Source: JAAYUD01 sp041907665 (GTDB lineage Bacteria > Bacteroidota > Bacteroidia > Bacteroidales > Bacteroidaceae). From it: a DNA stretch of 64,000 bases. The DNA lies in NCBI GenBank assembly GCA_041907665.1, contig JAYRGW010000001.1, forward strand, positions 62,001-126,000, read 5' to 3'. A model generated the notes under the pieces. That model saw only the letters and a list, made by a program, of their open reading frames with translations, was not told where the DNA came from and searched no databases. The first letter of the stretch is position 1. Every line of letters begins with the position of its first letter. The translations under genes were made by a program, and so were the position numbers. Of this stretch, positions 1 through 8,543 are shown in pieces.

Positions 1-399
1 AATGATATCGCGCATCGCATAGTCGCATACGGCGGCAAACCCTAGTTTTGCGTAATAGTCAAAGAGCCAATCTTCGGCAGGTATTAAGGCACTGAAGGTC
101 ATTCCTTCTGCTGACATGCGAGCTAAAGCACTGCCAATTAGCCTGTGCATTACACCCCTGTTGCGATAATCCGGATGAGTGCATGCTCCAGAGATATAGG
201 ATGTTTGGAAATCTTCTCCAAAATATGTAAGAGTGTAGGGAAGCATCTGTAGTGCAGCAATAATTTGATTGCCACTTTCGATCGATATATTCACATTCTG
301 ATTAAAACGAAGATTAAAGTAAAGGTCTATAAATTTCTCGTTATCGTCAAAGCAGAGTTTCCATAACTCTTTTACTTGTCTACGGATAGTGTTATTCAT
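1..399 (-). CDS. GNAT family N-acetyltransferase (3' part beyond window edge)
   Basis: An open reading frame runs from an ATG at 399-397 to the left edge without a stop, giving 133 codons. The protein begins MNNTIRRQVKELWKLCF. It contains HPDYRNRGVMHRLI, which fits the acetyl-CoA binding motif A (R-x-x-G-x-[GA]) of GNAT acetyltransferases, followed by ALARMSAEGMTF and later YAKLGFAAV. The C-terminal part is missing, so the substrate cannot be inferred. The start lies 24 bp after the stop of the DUF2156 gene on the same strand, so the two are probably co-transcribed. The assignment to the fold is fairly safe; the function is unknown. Confidence 0.8.
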   Translation of the reverse strand, partial: MNNTIRRQVKELWKLCFDDNEKFIDLYFNLRFNQNVNISIESGNQIIAALQMLPYTLTYFGEDFQTSYISGACTHPDYRNRGVMHRLIGSALARMSAEGMTFSALIPAEDWLFDYYAKLGFAAVCDYAMRDII

Positions 400-423
400 T
401 TCTTTAGTTTTATATTTAGATGT

Positions 424-1344
424 TTACCAGTTAATCATTTCCGATTGTTGTTCTTTTAGGTTGGCTATGAATTTTTTAAGAAGGATGGTGGGGTGATAAG
501 AGAGCTTTGCCGTACGTAGTCCTTCTACGCCTAAATCTTCTTCTCTGTTTAAATAGATGTATTGTTCTGGAACATGATTTGCAAATTCATAATTTATCAT
601 AGCATAAGAGCCTTCTACCGATGTATCTGCTTTCTCTACATGTACGCCGAAAGTATCATAGTTGATAGGCATTCCGAATGTGAATGCTACAGTTCGTCCT
701 TCTATTCGCAATAATCCGCCGGTAAGTCCCAGATCGTCGAAATGCTGCAGGGCATAAGTCAATGCTTTGCGCTCTGCTGTGGTGCTTTTATCCATCACGC
801 CGTTATTAACCTCAAACCATTGAGCCTCTAGAGCCAGACACTCATCTATGTGCTCCGTTGTGATAGGGAGATATTCGTATTTGTTATTTCGCTTGAAGCG
901 ATTGACAAAGTTGCGTTTCGATTGATATTTTTTGCCTTTTAGCTCGGCCAGATCAGTACGTAAGTAGATGTAGTCATCATAGTCTCTAGTGTGAACAAAG
1001 TCGAAGTCGTTATAATAAAGTTCTTCCAACTTTCCGCGCATGTCAGAACATACTCCTAACATGCGAAACGGTTGTCCCTCTTTTTCAGAGTCTTCTACCA
1101 TGTCTTTTAATACAGACCTTAAGTCGCCTTCGCCCAGAGGCATCATGTATGCCAAAGTCTTGTCGTCCACCCAAAATCTGAACAACAAACAATCTTTCCA
1201 TATAGCCAATTGGGTATGATAATTGAATCTCCAGCTACAGAGATTTGAGAACGATAGGTCGCAGTTGCGGCGTTTACTGTTGGCGGTATATCGTAAAACA
1301 GTAGACTTGTCTGATATTGATAATTCTTTAAATGGTATATTCAT
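424..1344 (-). CDS. DUF2156 (phosphatidylglycerol lysyltransferase C-terminal-like) protein
   Basis: A 306-residue protein if started at the second in-frame ATG (1344-1342, MNIPFKELSI). An upstream ATG at 1380 would add 12 residues (MIVHKCFTAQNV) that do not look like family N-termini. The sequence resembles the DUF2156 family, a double GNAT-like fold shared with the C-terminal domain of aminoacyl-phosphatidylglycerol synthases. Supporting segments include KKYQSKRNFVNRFKR near the middle and YLNREEDLGVEGLRTAKLSY near the C-terminus. No membrane segments are visible, so this is a stand-alone cytoplasmic domain. It sits just upstream of the GNAT gene on the same strand. Whether it transfers amino acids to lipids is unknown. 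Confidence 0.8.
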   Translation of the reverse strand: MNIPFKELSISDKSTVLRYTANSKRRNCDLSFSNLCSWRFNYHTQLAIWKDCLLFRFWVDDKTLAYMMPLGEGDLRSVLKDMVEDSEKEGQPFRMLGVCSDMRGKLEELYYNDFDFVHTRDYDDYIYLRTDLAELKGKKYQSKRNFVNRFKRNNKYEYLPITTEHIDECLALEAQWFEVNNGVMDKSTTAERKALTYALQHFDDLGLTGGLLRIEGRTVAFTFGMPINYDTFGVHVEKADTSVEGSYAMINYEFANHVPEQYIYLNREEDLGVEGLRTAKLSYHPTILLKKFIANLKEQQSEMINW

Positions 1345-1420
1345 AACATTTTGCGCAGTAAAGCATTTGTGTACGATCAAATAGTTAGTTCGTCTCTTGT
1401 TGCTTTTGTATTAATTGGAA

Positions 1421-1428
1421 CAAATATA
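1421..1428 (-). promoter_or_regulatory. candidate -7 promoter element for the DUF2156 gene
   Basis: Read on the minus strand, this is TATATTTG, a full match to the Bacteroides -7 consensus TAnnTTTG, about 77 bp upstream of the chosen start. I see no clear -33 TTTG partner, so confidence is modest. Confidence 0.4.
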
Positions 1429-1590
1429 AAATAAAGTTTTCATTATCACTGTTAAATTATCAATTATTATCTTGAATTAATTTAGAAATAAAAAAGTTAG
1501 AGAAGAAAGGCTGGATTCGCATAAAAATATGTAACTTCGCAGGCGTATATTGATGATTTTAAGTCAATAACTTTAATTTATATATATTAT

Positions 1591-2616
1591 ATGTCTGATT
1601 TATTGAATAAAATAGTTGAGCGTGCCAAAGCTGACCGTCAACGTATAGTTCTCCCTGAAGGAGATGAAGAGCGCACATTGCAGGCGGCTGATAAAGCTCT
1701 CCAAGATGGTATCGCCGACTTGATTTTGCTGGGCAAAAAAGAAGATATAATGAAGGTGGCTCATAAGTTTAACTTGAAGAATATCGCCAAGGCTACCATT
1801 ATCGACCCTGCTACTAGTGAGAAAAAAGAAGAATACGCTCAGTCTTTTTACGAACTTCGTAAGAAAAAGGGAGTTACAATCGAAGATGCTCGTAAGAAAA
1901 TGCTCGATCCCATGTATTTTGGTTGTATGATTATCAAGAGTGGCGATGCTGATGGACAATTGGCTGGCGCTCGCAATACTACCGGTAATACCTTACGTCC
2001 AGCGTTACAGATTATCAAAACCTCTCCCGGCGTTACTTGCATCTCTGGTGCGATGATTCTTGTAACCAAGGCTAAAGAATACGGAGATAATGGTCTGCTA
2101 GTTGTTGCAGATGTGGCTGTTACGCCAGTGCCCGATGCTCATCAATTGGCAGAGTTTGCAGTATGTACTGCTCGTACTGCTCGTGATATTGCCGGAATTG
2201 AAGATCCTCGAGTAGCAATGTTGAGTTTCTCTACCAAAGGTTCTGCTTCGCATGAAGTTGTCGATAAAGTGGTAGAAGCTACAAAATTGGCTCGTGAGAT
2301 GGACCCTGACTTGAATGTTGACGGAGAACTACAGGCCGATGCGGCATTAGTACCATCGGTGGGTGAGAGCAAAGCTCCCGGATCGTCTGTTGCGGGACAT
2401 GCCAATATTTTAGTTTATCCTTGTTTGGAGGTCGGTAATATATCCTACAAAATGGTACAACGCTTGGGTGGCGCTATCGCAATTGGCCCGATTCTTCAGG
2501 GTATTGCGCGTCCGGTCAACGATTTGTCGCGCGGTTGCTCGGTAGATGACGTTTACTATATGATAGCAATTACAGCCAATCAAGCTGCTTCTGCCAAAAA
2601 GGAACACTCACTTTAA
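1591..2616 (+). CDS. pta: phosphate acetyltransferase
   Basis: A 341-residue protein of the PTA/PTB family, the usual length of the short, single-domain phosphotransacetylases. It interconverts acetyl-CoA and acetyl phosphate in the cytoplasm and supplies the acetate kinase encoded next. Visible family segments are RIVLPEGDEERTLQAA at the N-terminus, GQLAGARNTTGNTLRPALQI in the middle, and the C-terminal block GGAIAIGPILQGIARPVNDLSRGC. The ackA start follows 20 bp after the stop, so pta and ackA form one operon for acetate and ATP formation during fermentation. The start ATG is the first in frame and is preceded by an AT-rich leader, as usual in Bacteroides. Confidence 0.96.
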   Translation: MSDLLNKIVERAKADRQRIVLPEGDEERTLQAADKALQDGIADLILLGKKEDIMKVAHKFNLKNIAKATIIDPATSEKKEEYAQSFYELRKKKGVTIEDARKKMLDPMYFGCMIIKSGDADGQLAGARNTTGNTLRPALQIIKTSPGVTCISGAMILVTKAKEYGDNGLLVVADVAVTPVPDAHQLAEFAVCTARTARDIAGIEDPRVAMLSFSTKGSASHEVVDKVVEATKLAREMDPDLNVDGELQADAALVPSVGESKAPGSSVAGHANILVYPCLEVGNISYKMVQRLGGAIAIGPILQGIARPVNDLSRGCSVDDVYYMIAITANQAASAKKEHSL

Positions 2617-2636
2617 ATTGTCAATAAAGTAATAAT

Positions 2637-3842
2637 ATGAAAATTTTAGTCTTAAACTGTGGTAGTTCATCTATCAAGTATAAGCTGTTTGATATGGACA
2701 GCAAAGCTGTTATTGCATCCGGCGGTATTGAAAAGATAGGGTTGGAAGGCTCTTTCCTCAAATTTACAATGCCCGATGGCAATAAGAAAGTTCTTGAGAA
2801 AGATATTCCAGAACACACAGTTGGTGTTGAGTTCATTCTTCATACGCTGATAGACAAAAACTACGGTGCCATTAAATCGCTTGACGAGATAAATGCCGTA
2901 GGTCATCGTATGGTGCATGGAGGTGAGAAGTTCACAGAGTCTGTATTGCTGACTCCTGATGTGCTTGAGGCTTTTGAAGCATGCAACGACCTTGCTCCAT
3001 TACACAATCCGGCCAATCTAAAAGGTGTCAATGCAGTGAAAGCTATACTTCCTAGCGTACCTCAAATAGGAGTATTTGATACGGCATTTCATCAAACAAT
3101 GCCGAAACATGCTTTTATGTATGCCATTCCTTATGAACTTTATACAAAATATCATATACGCCGTTATGGCTTTCACGGTACATCGCACCGCTTTGTTTCG
3201 AAACGTGTTTGCGAACTTCTGAATATAAGGCCGGAAGGTAGCCGTATTATTACCTGCCATATAGGCAACGGGGCTTCTATTGCAGCCATCAAAGACGGCA
3301 AGGTGATCGATACATCAATGGGACTCACTCCATTGGAGGGATTGATGATGGGCACTCGTAGTGGTGATATTGATGCTGGTGCCGTTACGTATTTGATGGA
3401 AAAACTGCATCTTGATGCTGCTGGCGTAAGCAACTTGTTGAACAAGGAAAGCGGTGTATTGGGTGTGTCGGGCGTATCGAGTGATATGCGCGAACTGGAG
3501 GCTGCTTGTAGCAAAGGAGATCAGAAAGCTCTTCTGGCAGAAGCGATGTATGCTTATCGTATTAAGAAGTATATAGGAGCCTACGCTGCAGCTTTAGGGG
3601 GTGTTGATGTCGTCGTTCTCACTGGTGGCGTTGGCGAAAATCAAGCAAGCCTTCGTTTGGAAGTCATGTCCGGACTCGAATTTATGGGTATCAAAATAGA
3701 CAAAGATCTGAGTGATCAAATGATTCATGGAACTGAAGGAGTTATTTCTACTGCCGATTCTCGAGTTAAAGTGGTTGTTGTTCCTACAGATGAGGAATTG
3801 ATGATTGCTTCGGATACGATTGATATTTTAGGTCGGAGATAG
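2637..3842 (+). CDS. ackA: acetate kinase
   Basis: A 401-residue acetokinase-family protein that converts acetyl phosphate and ADP to acetate and ATP. It shows the N-terminal signature LVLNCGSSSIKYKLFD, the second signature RRYGFHGTSHRFVS around residue 175, the phosphate-binding stretch TCHIGNGASIAAI, and VLTGGVGENQ near residue 330. The length is typical. It is the second gene of the pta-ackA operon. A strong hairpin with a U-run about 170 bp downstream probably ends the transcript. Confidence 0.97.
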   Translation: MKILVLNCGSSSIKYKLFDMDSKAVIASGGIEKIGLEGSFLKFTMPDGNKKVLEKDIPEHTVGVEFILHTLIDKNYGAIKSLDEINAVGHRMVHGGEKFTESVLLTPDVLEAFEACNDLAPLHNPANLKGVNAVKAILPSVPQIGVFDTAFHQTMPKHAFMYAIPYELYTKYHIRRYGFHGTSHRFVSKRVCELLNIRPEGSRIITCHIGNGASIAAIKDGKVIDTSMGLTPLEGLMMGTRSGDIDAGAVTYLMEKLHLDAAGVSNLLNKESGVLGVSGVSSDMRELEAACSKGDQKALLAEAMYAYRIKKYIGAYAAALGGVDVVVLTGGVGENQASLRLEVMSGLEFMGIKIDKDLSDQMIHGTEGVISTADSRVKVVVVPTDEELMIASDTIDILGRR

Positions 3843-4297
3843 ATTTTTTAAGTCCCTCCGCTATACGTGTTTGTTGTTGCTAAGTTCTTTGTTTCGTGTT
3901 TAGATTCAAACATCTTTTAGTCTTCGAAACGACGTGTGCTCCTAAAAATATTTTCGTCCATACGTTTTAAAAAAACTTAAGGACGTCGCCGAAAAAAACT
4001 AACATACGACACTTTTGGCTCATTATTGTGAGCTGAAAGTGTCTCTTTTTTTAGGCTGTGACAAAACATTACCGTTTCTAATGAAGGGTAAAGCTGTATG
4101 TCTGTGATGATGGAGTTTGAAGAGGTTGAGGGGTCTGAAAAAGAATAGGCGTAGATGGGAGTTTGTTTGAAAACTATTTCAAGAGATTATTGCATTCATA
4201 TACTCAATAATTTTCATCAGAGATGAGCTGTTTGAGAAAAAGGATGAAGGACGCTCGTTTATATACAAATACAGCTATCAGCTATCTGTATGGCATC
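3843..4297. other. intergenic region after ackA with partial repeat module and terminator
   Basis: No convincing gene is present. The stretch 3937-4016 is a diverged partial copy of a module also found at about 5241-5332 and inverted near 22390-22475; shared pieces are GCTCCTAAAAAT, AACTTAAGGACGTC and ACTAACATACGAC. A terminator hairpin follows. From about 4055 to 4297 I see nothing recognisable. Confidence 0.6.
4008..4052 (+). terminator. probable terminator of pta-ackA
   Basis: The arms 4008-4022 and 4029-4043 pair over 15 positions, two of them G-U, around a six-base loop. A run of T follows at about 4045-4052. The structure lies 166 bp after the ackA stop, so the ackA mRNA would carry the partial repeat module in its 3' tail. 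Confidence 0.7.
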
Positions 4298-4769
4298 GTT
4301 TAGACCGAGTCTAAATAGACCCCTACCGGAAATAACGTTCCTGCAATATGCTCTTGCCCCGATTTTGAGACCTATTTTCGCTGGCGTTGTATATGGTGCA
4401 TCATTAATATACTGTGTGATAGTGCGTAATGGTGTCATACTGAAGTGACAAAGGTTGAAAATAGAGTTGTATTGCAGAAAAAAAGAATCGATGAATAGCC
4501 GCATATATGTTGTCTTATTTCTTCCAAATAGTTGGATTGTTTACCTCATTTCAGCAGAAGGAAACAACGATACAATGCTTTGCATACAATCATTTTTCAT
4601 AACAGATCCCAAAGTGAACATTCTCCGATATTCTGATACTTTCTTATCCCAACCAGAGTCACAGACCATTGTAGGCCACTATTTTTGCTATTGTTACATC
4701 ACTCGGGCATAACTCGAATTAGAGCCGCAACATAGACGTATTTCATGTAATTCACTGATAGACAGCTAG

Positions 4770-4833
4770 AAATTCATAAGGACGAAACTAAATGTTTCTA
4801 GTTACAAACTTTTAGTTTCGTCCTTATGAATTT
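4770..4833. repeat. 21-bp perfect inverted repeat inside repeat copy 1
   Basis: The arms 4770-4790 and 4813-4833 are perfect reverse complements containing ATAAGGACGAAAC, separated by a 22-base loop. The equivalent in copy 2 is 22884-22904/22925-22947. The core TTTCGTCCTTA also forms the outer arms of the palindrome at 37041-37100. Confidence 0.85.
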
Positions 4834-5270
4834 TTGTGTTCGTCGTTATCATTTTTGGGAAACACAGTGTCGATTCCGCACATTTGAAAGTATCATTTCG
4901 ATATGGTTAAAATAGTATCGGTTTTGCTCTCTATGTTCACTTCTGAAAACGGGGTCGAAAGAAGAATTCTCGCACGCCAACTTTCAGTACCCCCCTTGTA
5001 TCGCCCATTATCAGGGCGAATTTGAGAGAAGTCATAACGCATTGATTCTCTGCGAGAAAACATGCTTTTCGTGTCCCGTTTTAATGTCGTACGCACGTAT
5101 GAGTCTGATATACAAACAGTAACGGTGACAGAAACGTTTTCGTAACTAGAATAGAAAAAACGAGGTTTTACATATCTACACGAGGTATCTTTAAGTATCG
5201 GTAAGAACCGACGACTTCAACAAATCGGTATTGTCTTTGTCCTTCCAAAACGTCATATGCTCCTAAAAAT

Positions 5271-5334
5271 GTTGTCGTATGTTAGTTTTTCCGAAAACTT
5301 AAGGACGTCACCGAAAAAACTAACATACGACAAC
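5271..5334. repeat. 20-bp perfect inverted repeat inside repeat copy 1
   Basis: The arms 5271-5290 (GTTGTCGTATGTTAG...) and 5315-5334 are perfect reverse complements with a 24-base loop containing CTTAAGGACGTCACC. A near-identical hairpin exists in copy 2, and the loop plus right arm recur at about 3975-4009. Confidence 0.85.
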
Positions 5335-5360
5335 GGCGGCTGTGACTTGTTTTGCTTTGC

Positions 5361-5492
5361 AAAAAACAGACGTATGTCGCAGCGGTAACTAACGGATGTT
5401 GTCGACGAAACTAACGTTAGTTGTTACAATAACTTCTGTTAGTTACCGCAGTAACATCCGTTAGTTATGGCGGTGACATACGTCTGTTTTTT
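5361..5492. repeat. nested giant hairpin at the outer end of repeat copy 1
   Basis: The outer arms 5361-5378 and 5475-5492 are perfect complements (AAAAAACAGACGTATGTC). Inside them 5386-5400 pairs perfectly with 5453-5467 (TAACTAACGGATGTT). The apex contains the perfect palindrome AACTAACGTTAGTT at 5409-5422 and two more TTAGTTACCG-like units. The left arm ends in A-runs and the right arm in T-runs, so on the plus strand it looks terminator-like. It lies 18 bp past the fbp stop. Confidence 0.8.
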
Positions 5493-5509
5493 GAGGCCTT
5501 TCTACTAGC

Positions 5510-7507
5510 TTATTTCGTCTTCTCCTTAATGAAACCGTGTCGATAAGCATAAAGCAATTGTCTTATTTCTTCGATTTGGTGGCGTAATTCTTTTCCTTTA
5601 TCAGTATCGTTTACTAGCATGCGGTGGCGGCTAAGTTCTACTATTTGGGTGGAACTTTTAATATCAGAACCCGTACGAATTGATTCTTCGGCAGAAGAAA
5701 ATGGTTCGTGCTGTACAAGTTCGAAACCACGGCTATGGAAGACAAGGGTATATCCTGCTATGCCTGTCGTGTTGTGATAGGCGCGTGAGAAACCTCCGTC
5801 GATGACCAATAATTTGCCATTGGCTTTTACCGGTTGTTCTCCGCTAGATGCATGAACCGGTACATGTCCATTGATAATATGGCGAGCTTTGCCTTCTACG
5901 CCGAAAGAATCTAGAATATAGTCGCATATCTTCTCGTCATCACGTAGCTTATAGTAATAACCGTTTTCTTCTTTCCATGTCTCTTTGTCTTTCAAGAAAT
6001 AGCGTTCAAATGTGGCCATCTTGGATTTATCGAATAACGGAGAGTCGGTTCCGCACCAAAGGTACCAAAAGAAATCTATAGCAAATTGGAGCTCGCGCTC
6101 TTCGGTGTCCGAGTTGAATGCTTTGCGGATAGTAAGGCCTATTTGTGTAAGAAGTTCTTTTCCTGCATATTTCTTTCTATCAACCAATACCTCTTTTAAA
6201 GTTCCGTCCGAATTGAGAGGCACGGAGGCGTGAAATAGTAGATTGGAATTATATATATTATAGATACATCCATGACTTAGTAAACAGCGGATGTGTTTTT
6301 TCAGTCTGTCTCGCATGACAAAAGAGTGGCGCAAATTATTAATGACTTCTGCCTCTTCTCGTGTCAACTTATAAGGGTGCTCCGGATCTATCGTAGGAAA
6401 GTTGCTGTCTTTCATCTCATAGTCTTTTCCATTAAATTTCAAGATCCCTTTTTCTTTGTCTATCAGATGCAGCAACTTGCGGTTACTCATATTCCATTCG
6501 GGATGCCTATCGATCATCGCACCTTCCAACTTGAATTGAATAATACTGATGGCTTTGTGCATCTTGCTGAGCTGGATAATTTCTTTGGGGCTGAATCCCG
6601 TATTCATCTTTTCGAGCTTAGGCATAAACTCCGTGCATGGATCGTCAGCGTATACATCCATTGCGAGAGTGGCAAGTGGCAGCAGATTGATGCCATAGCC
6701 ATCTTGAAGAGTTTCCATGTTGCCGTAGCGCAATGATATTCGCAGAACATTGCAAATGCAACACTCATTTCCAGCTGCCGCCCCCATCCAAAGGATGTCG
6801 TGGTTGCCCCATTGAATATCGAAACTGTGGTAATGGCGCAATGTATCCATTATGATATGAGCTCCGGGACCACGATCGTAGACATCACCAAGAACATGAA
6901 GCTGGTCGATAGCAAGCTGTTGAATAAGCTTGCACATATCGATGATGAAATCGTCTGCTCTTTCGGTAGAGATAATCGTTTCTGTAACGACATTTACGTA
7001 TGCCTGTTTGTTGTGGTCATCGGCACTTTCGTGAAGGAGCTCTTCGATGATATAAGCAAAATCTTTGGGCAGGGCCTTGCGAACTTTGGAACGGGTATAT
7101 TTGGAAGAGACACTTCGACAGACTCTGACCAGCTGATGGATGGTTACTGTGTACCAATTGTCCAAATCTGGCTCGGCAGCTTTAACCAATTCCAATTTCT
7201 GTTCGGGATAATAAATTAAGGTGCAAAGATCGCGGATTTCGGCCTCGCGGAGGTTATTTCCGAATATCTCTTTTACTTTTCTTTTAATATTACCCGAAGC
7301 ATTTTTCAGTACATGTTGAAAAGCTTCGTATTCTCCGTGAATATCGGCGAGATAATGTTCTGTCCCTTTAGGCAAATTAAGAATCGCTTCTAAGTTGATG
7401 ATCTCAGTACTTGCTGCAGCTACTGTTGGAAAAATATGAGCCAATAATTGTAAATAGCTCATATTCTTTTCAATCATGTCAGGAGTAATGATTTCTTCCT
7501 TTTTCAT
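5510..7507 (-). CDS. fbp: class III fructose-1,6-bisphosphatase
   Basis: A 665-residue protein when started at the ATG at 7507 (MKKEEIITPDMIEK). It hydrolyses fructose 1,6-bisphosphate in gluconeogenesis and belongs to the calcineurin-like metallophosphoesterase type found in Firmicutes and Bacteroides. Metal-site motifs are LADIHGEYEAF near residue 53, LGDVYDRGPGAH near 208, QWGNHDILWMGAAAGN near 234, and the late INGHVPVHASSGEQP. An upstream in-frame ATG at 7582 adds 25 residues but lies upstream of the best promoter (-7 element 7536-7543), so the shorter start is preferred. The neighbour on the other side is divergent. The repeat element begins right behind the stop. Confidence 0.95.
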   Translation of the reverse strand: MKKEEIITPDMIEKNMSYLQLLAHIFPTVAAASTEIINLEAILNLPKGTEHYLADIHGEYEAFQHVLKNASGNIKRKVKEIFGNNLREAEIRDLCTLIYYPEQKLELVKAAEPDLDNWYTVTIHQLVRVCRSVSSKYTRSKVRKALPKDFAYIIEELLHESADDHNKQAYVNVVTETIISTERADDFIIDMCKLIQQLAIDQLHVLGDVYDRGPGAHIIMDTLRHYHSFDIQWGNHDILWMGAAAGNECCICNVLRISLRYGNMETLQDGYGINLLPLATLAMDVYADDPCTEFMPKLEKMNTGFSPKEIIQLSKMHKAISIIQFKLEGAMIDRHPEWNMSNRKLLHLIDKEKGILKFNGKDYEMKDSNFPTIDPEHPYKLTREEAEVINNLRHSFVMRDRLKKHIRCLLSHGCIYNIYNSNLLFHASVPLNSDGTLKEVLVDRKKYAGKELLTQIGLTIRKAFNSDTEERELQFAIDFFWYLWCGTDSPLFDKSKMATFERYFLKDKETWKEENGYYYKLRDDEKICDYILDSFGVEGKARHIINGHVPVHASSGEQPVKANGKLLVIDGGFSRAYHNTTGIAGYTLVFHSRGFELVQHEPFSSAEESIRTGSDIKSSTQIVELSRHRMLVNDTDKGKELRHQIEEIRQLLYAYRHGFIKEKTK

Positions 7508-7535
7508 AATGATCGATTGATGGCTTTTATTTTTG

Positions 7536-7567
7536 CAAATGTAGGTACTCTGTGTAATAAAAACAAA
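7536..7567 (-). promoter_or_regulatory. fbp promoter
   Basis: On the minus strand TTTG (7567-7564) and TACATTTG (7543-7536) match the Bacteroides -33 and -7 elements with 20 bp between them. The expected transcript start is near 7530, just upstream of the ATG at 7507. Confidence 0.7.
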
Positions 7568-7608
7568 TTTTTGTGACAACATTATTCGGCTATCATCCTT
7601 ATTTTAAT

Positions 7609-7616
7609 TACCTTTG
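7609..7616 (+). promoter_or_regulatory. candidate -7 element for the helix-hairpin-helix gene
   Basis: TACCTTTG fully matches TAnnTTTG and lies 25 bp before the ATG at 7641. It is divergent from the fbp promoter; the -33 match is only partial. Confidence 0.5.
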
Positions 7617-7640
7617 GACACGGATTAACCTTCTGATGCT

Positions 7641-8543
7641 ATGTTGAAAGATTTTTTTTATTATACAAAAACCGAAAGACGTGGAATTATTCTTCTTATT
7701 GTTATTATTATACTTTGTCTCTTAGGGTCGTTCTTTTCGGTCTATATGACTAGAGATCCCAGAAAAGACAATGATAAAAACTTCGATAAAGATTATGAAG
7801 CATTTGTACGTTCTATTGAGGTGCTGAATCGAAAAGAATATAGCAAATTTCACCATTCACTGTTTAACCAAAAGGTTGTGTTGGCCCCCTTTAATCCAAA
7901 TACTGTAGACTCTCTTACTTTTTTACAGTTGGGCTTGCCTCGCTGGATGGTTCATAATATATTAAAATATAGGGCAAAGGGAGGTAGGTTTCGTAAACCG
8001 CAAGACTTTCGTAAGATATATGGTATGACCGACGATCGTTTTGCTCTTCTACTGCCGTATATTGATATACCTACAGTAGCCCGTGATACAGTCCGGATAG
8101 CGGTGATGCGAGATTCTACCCATTTGCCTAAATATCCTATAAAGTATACTGCCACTATAAAATTGGAATTGAATACGGTTGATACCACCGAGCTGCGAAA
8201 GATTCCGGGTGTAGGTAGTGCTATTGCCCGTATGATAGTGCGCTATCGACAGCAATTGGGAGGCTATTATTCTGTTCAGCAATTGGAAGAGATACATCTT
8301 ATAAGTAGTAGACTGAGTAAGTGGTTTACAGTAAATCCGGCTTTGATACATCGATTGAATGTAAACAAAGTCGGATTGCAAAGACTTAATGCTCATCCTT
8401 ATATCAATTTCTATCAGGCCAAGGCCATCGTAGAGCATCGGCGTAAGCGTGGAACAATTAGAAACTTTAATCAACTTGCTTTTTATGAAGAATTTACTTC
8501 AGCAGATTTTGATCGAATGAGCCATTATATAACGTTTGACTGA
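7641..8543 (+). CDS. membrane-anchored helix-hairpin-helix (ComEA-like) protein
   Basis: A 300-residue protein. One hydrophobic segment near residues 14-35 (GIILLIVIIILCLLGSFFSVY) anchors it to the membrane. Helix-hairpin-helix DNA-binding repeats follow: VDSLTFLQLGLPRWMVHNILKYRAKGG, LNTVDTTELRKIPGVGSAIARMIVRYR, and a C-terminal VNKVGLQRLNAHPYINFYQAKAIVEHR. Proteins of this form are common in Bacteroides; a role in DNA binding at the envelope is inferred from the repeats, not shown. The 3' end overlaps the 3' end of the convergent ABC gene by 19 bp. Confidence 0.88.
   Translation: MLKDFFYYTKTERRGIILLIVIIILCLLGSFFSVYMTRDPRKDNDKNFDKDYEAFVRSIEVLNRKEYSKFHHSLFNQKVVLAPFNPNTVDSLTFLQLGLPRWMVHNILKYRAKGGRFRKPQDFRKIYGMTDDRFALLLPYIDIPTVARDTVRIAVMRDSTHLPKYPIKYTATIKLELNTVDTTELRKIPGVGSAIARMIVRYRQQLGGYYSVQQLEEIHLISSRLSKWFTVNPALIHRLNVNKVGLQRLNAHPYINFYQAKAIVEHRRKRGTIRNFNQLAFYEEFTSADFDRMSHYITFD

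Larger units (their letters stand above)
4298..5489. repeat. 1.19 kb hairpin-rich repeat, copy 1
   Basis: This 1192-bp segment matches the reverse complement of 22227-23417 almost end to end, at about 90% identity by eye in the stretches I aligned. Homology at high similarity starts at a small hairpin (TTTAGAC-CGA-GTCTAAA, 4299-4315) and ends at GTGACATACGTCTGTTT. Inside are three long hairpins: 21-bp arms at 4770-4790/4813-4833, 20-bp arms at 5271-5290/5315-5334, and a nested structure at 5361-5492. Short ORFs exist, but one differs by a single G in a homopolymer (near 4992), which shifts its frame between copies, and the others show no silent-change excess. I therefore read it as non-coding. 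It could be a non-autonomous mobile element or a large structured RNA. Confidence 0.85.

Noticed and set aside
4259..4712. Two overlapping ORFs in repeat copy 1 (81 and 85 codons) with counterparts at 23005-23504 in copy 2
   Set aside because: The proteins match no family I know, the two ORFs overlap on opposite strands, and differences between copies include more amino-acid changes than silent ones. Conservation is explained by the overall nucleotide similarity.
4893..5096. 67-codon minus-strand ORF in repeat copy 1
   Set aside because: A C-run near 4991 (six bases) corresponds to five in copy 2, so the reading frame is not kept between copies.
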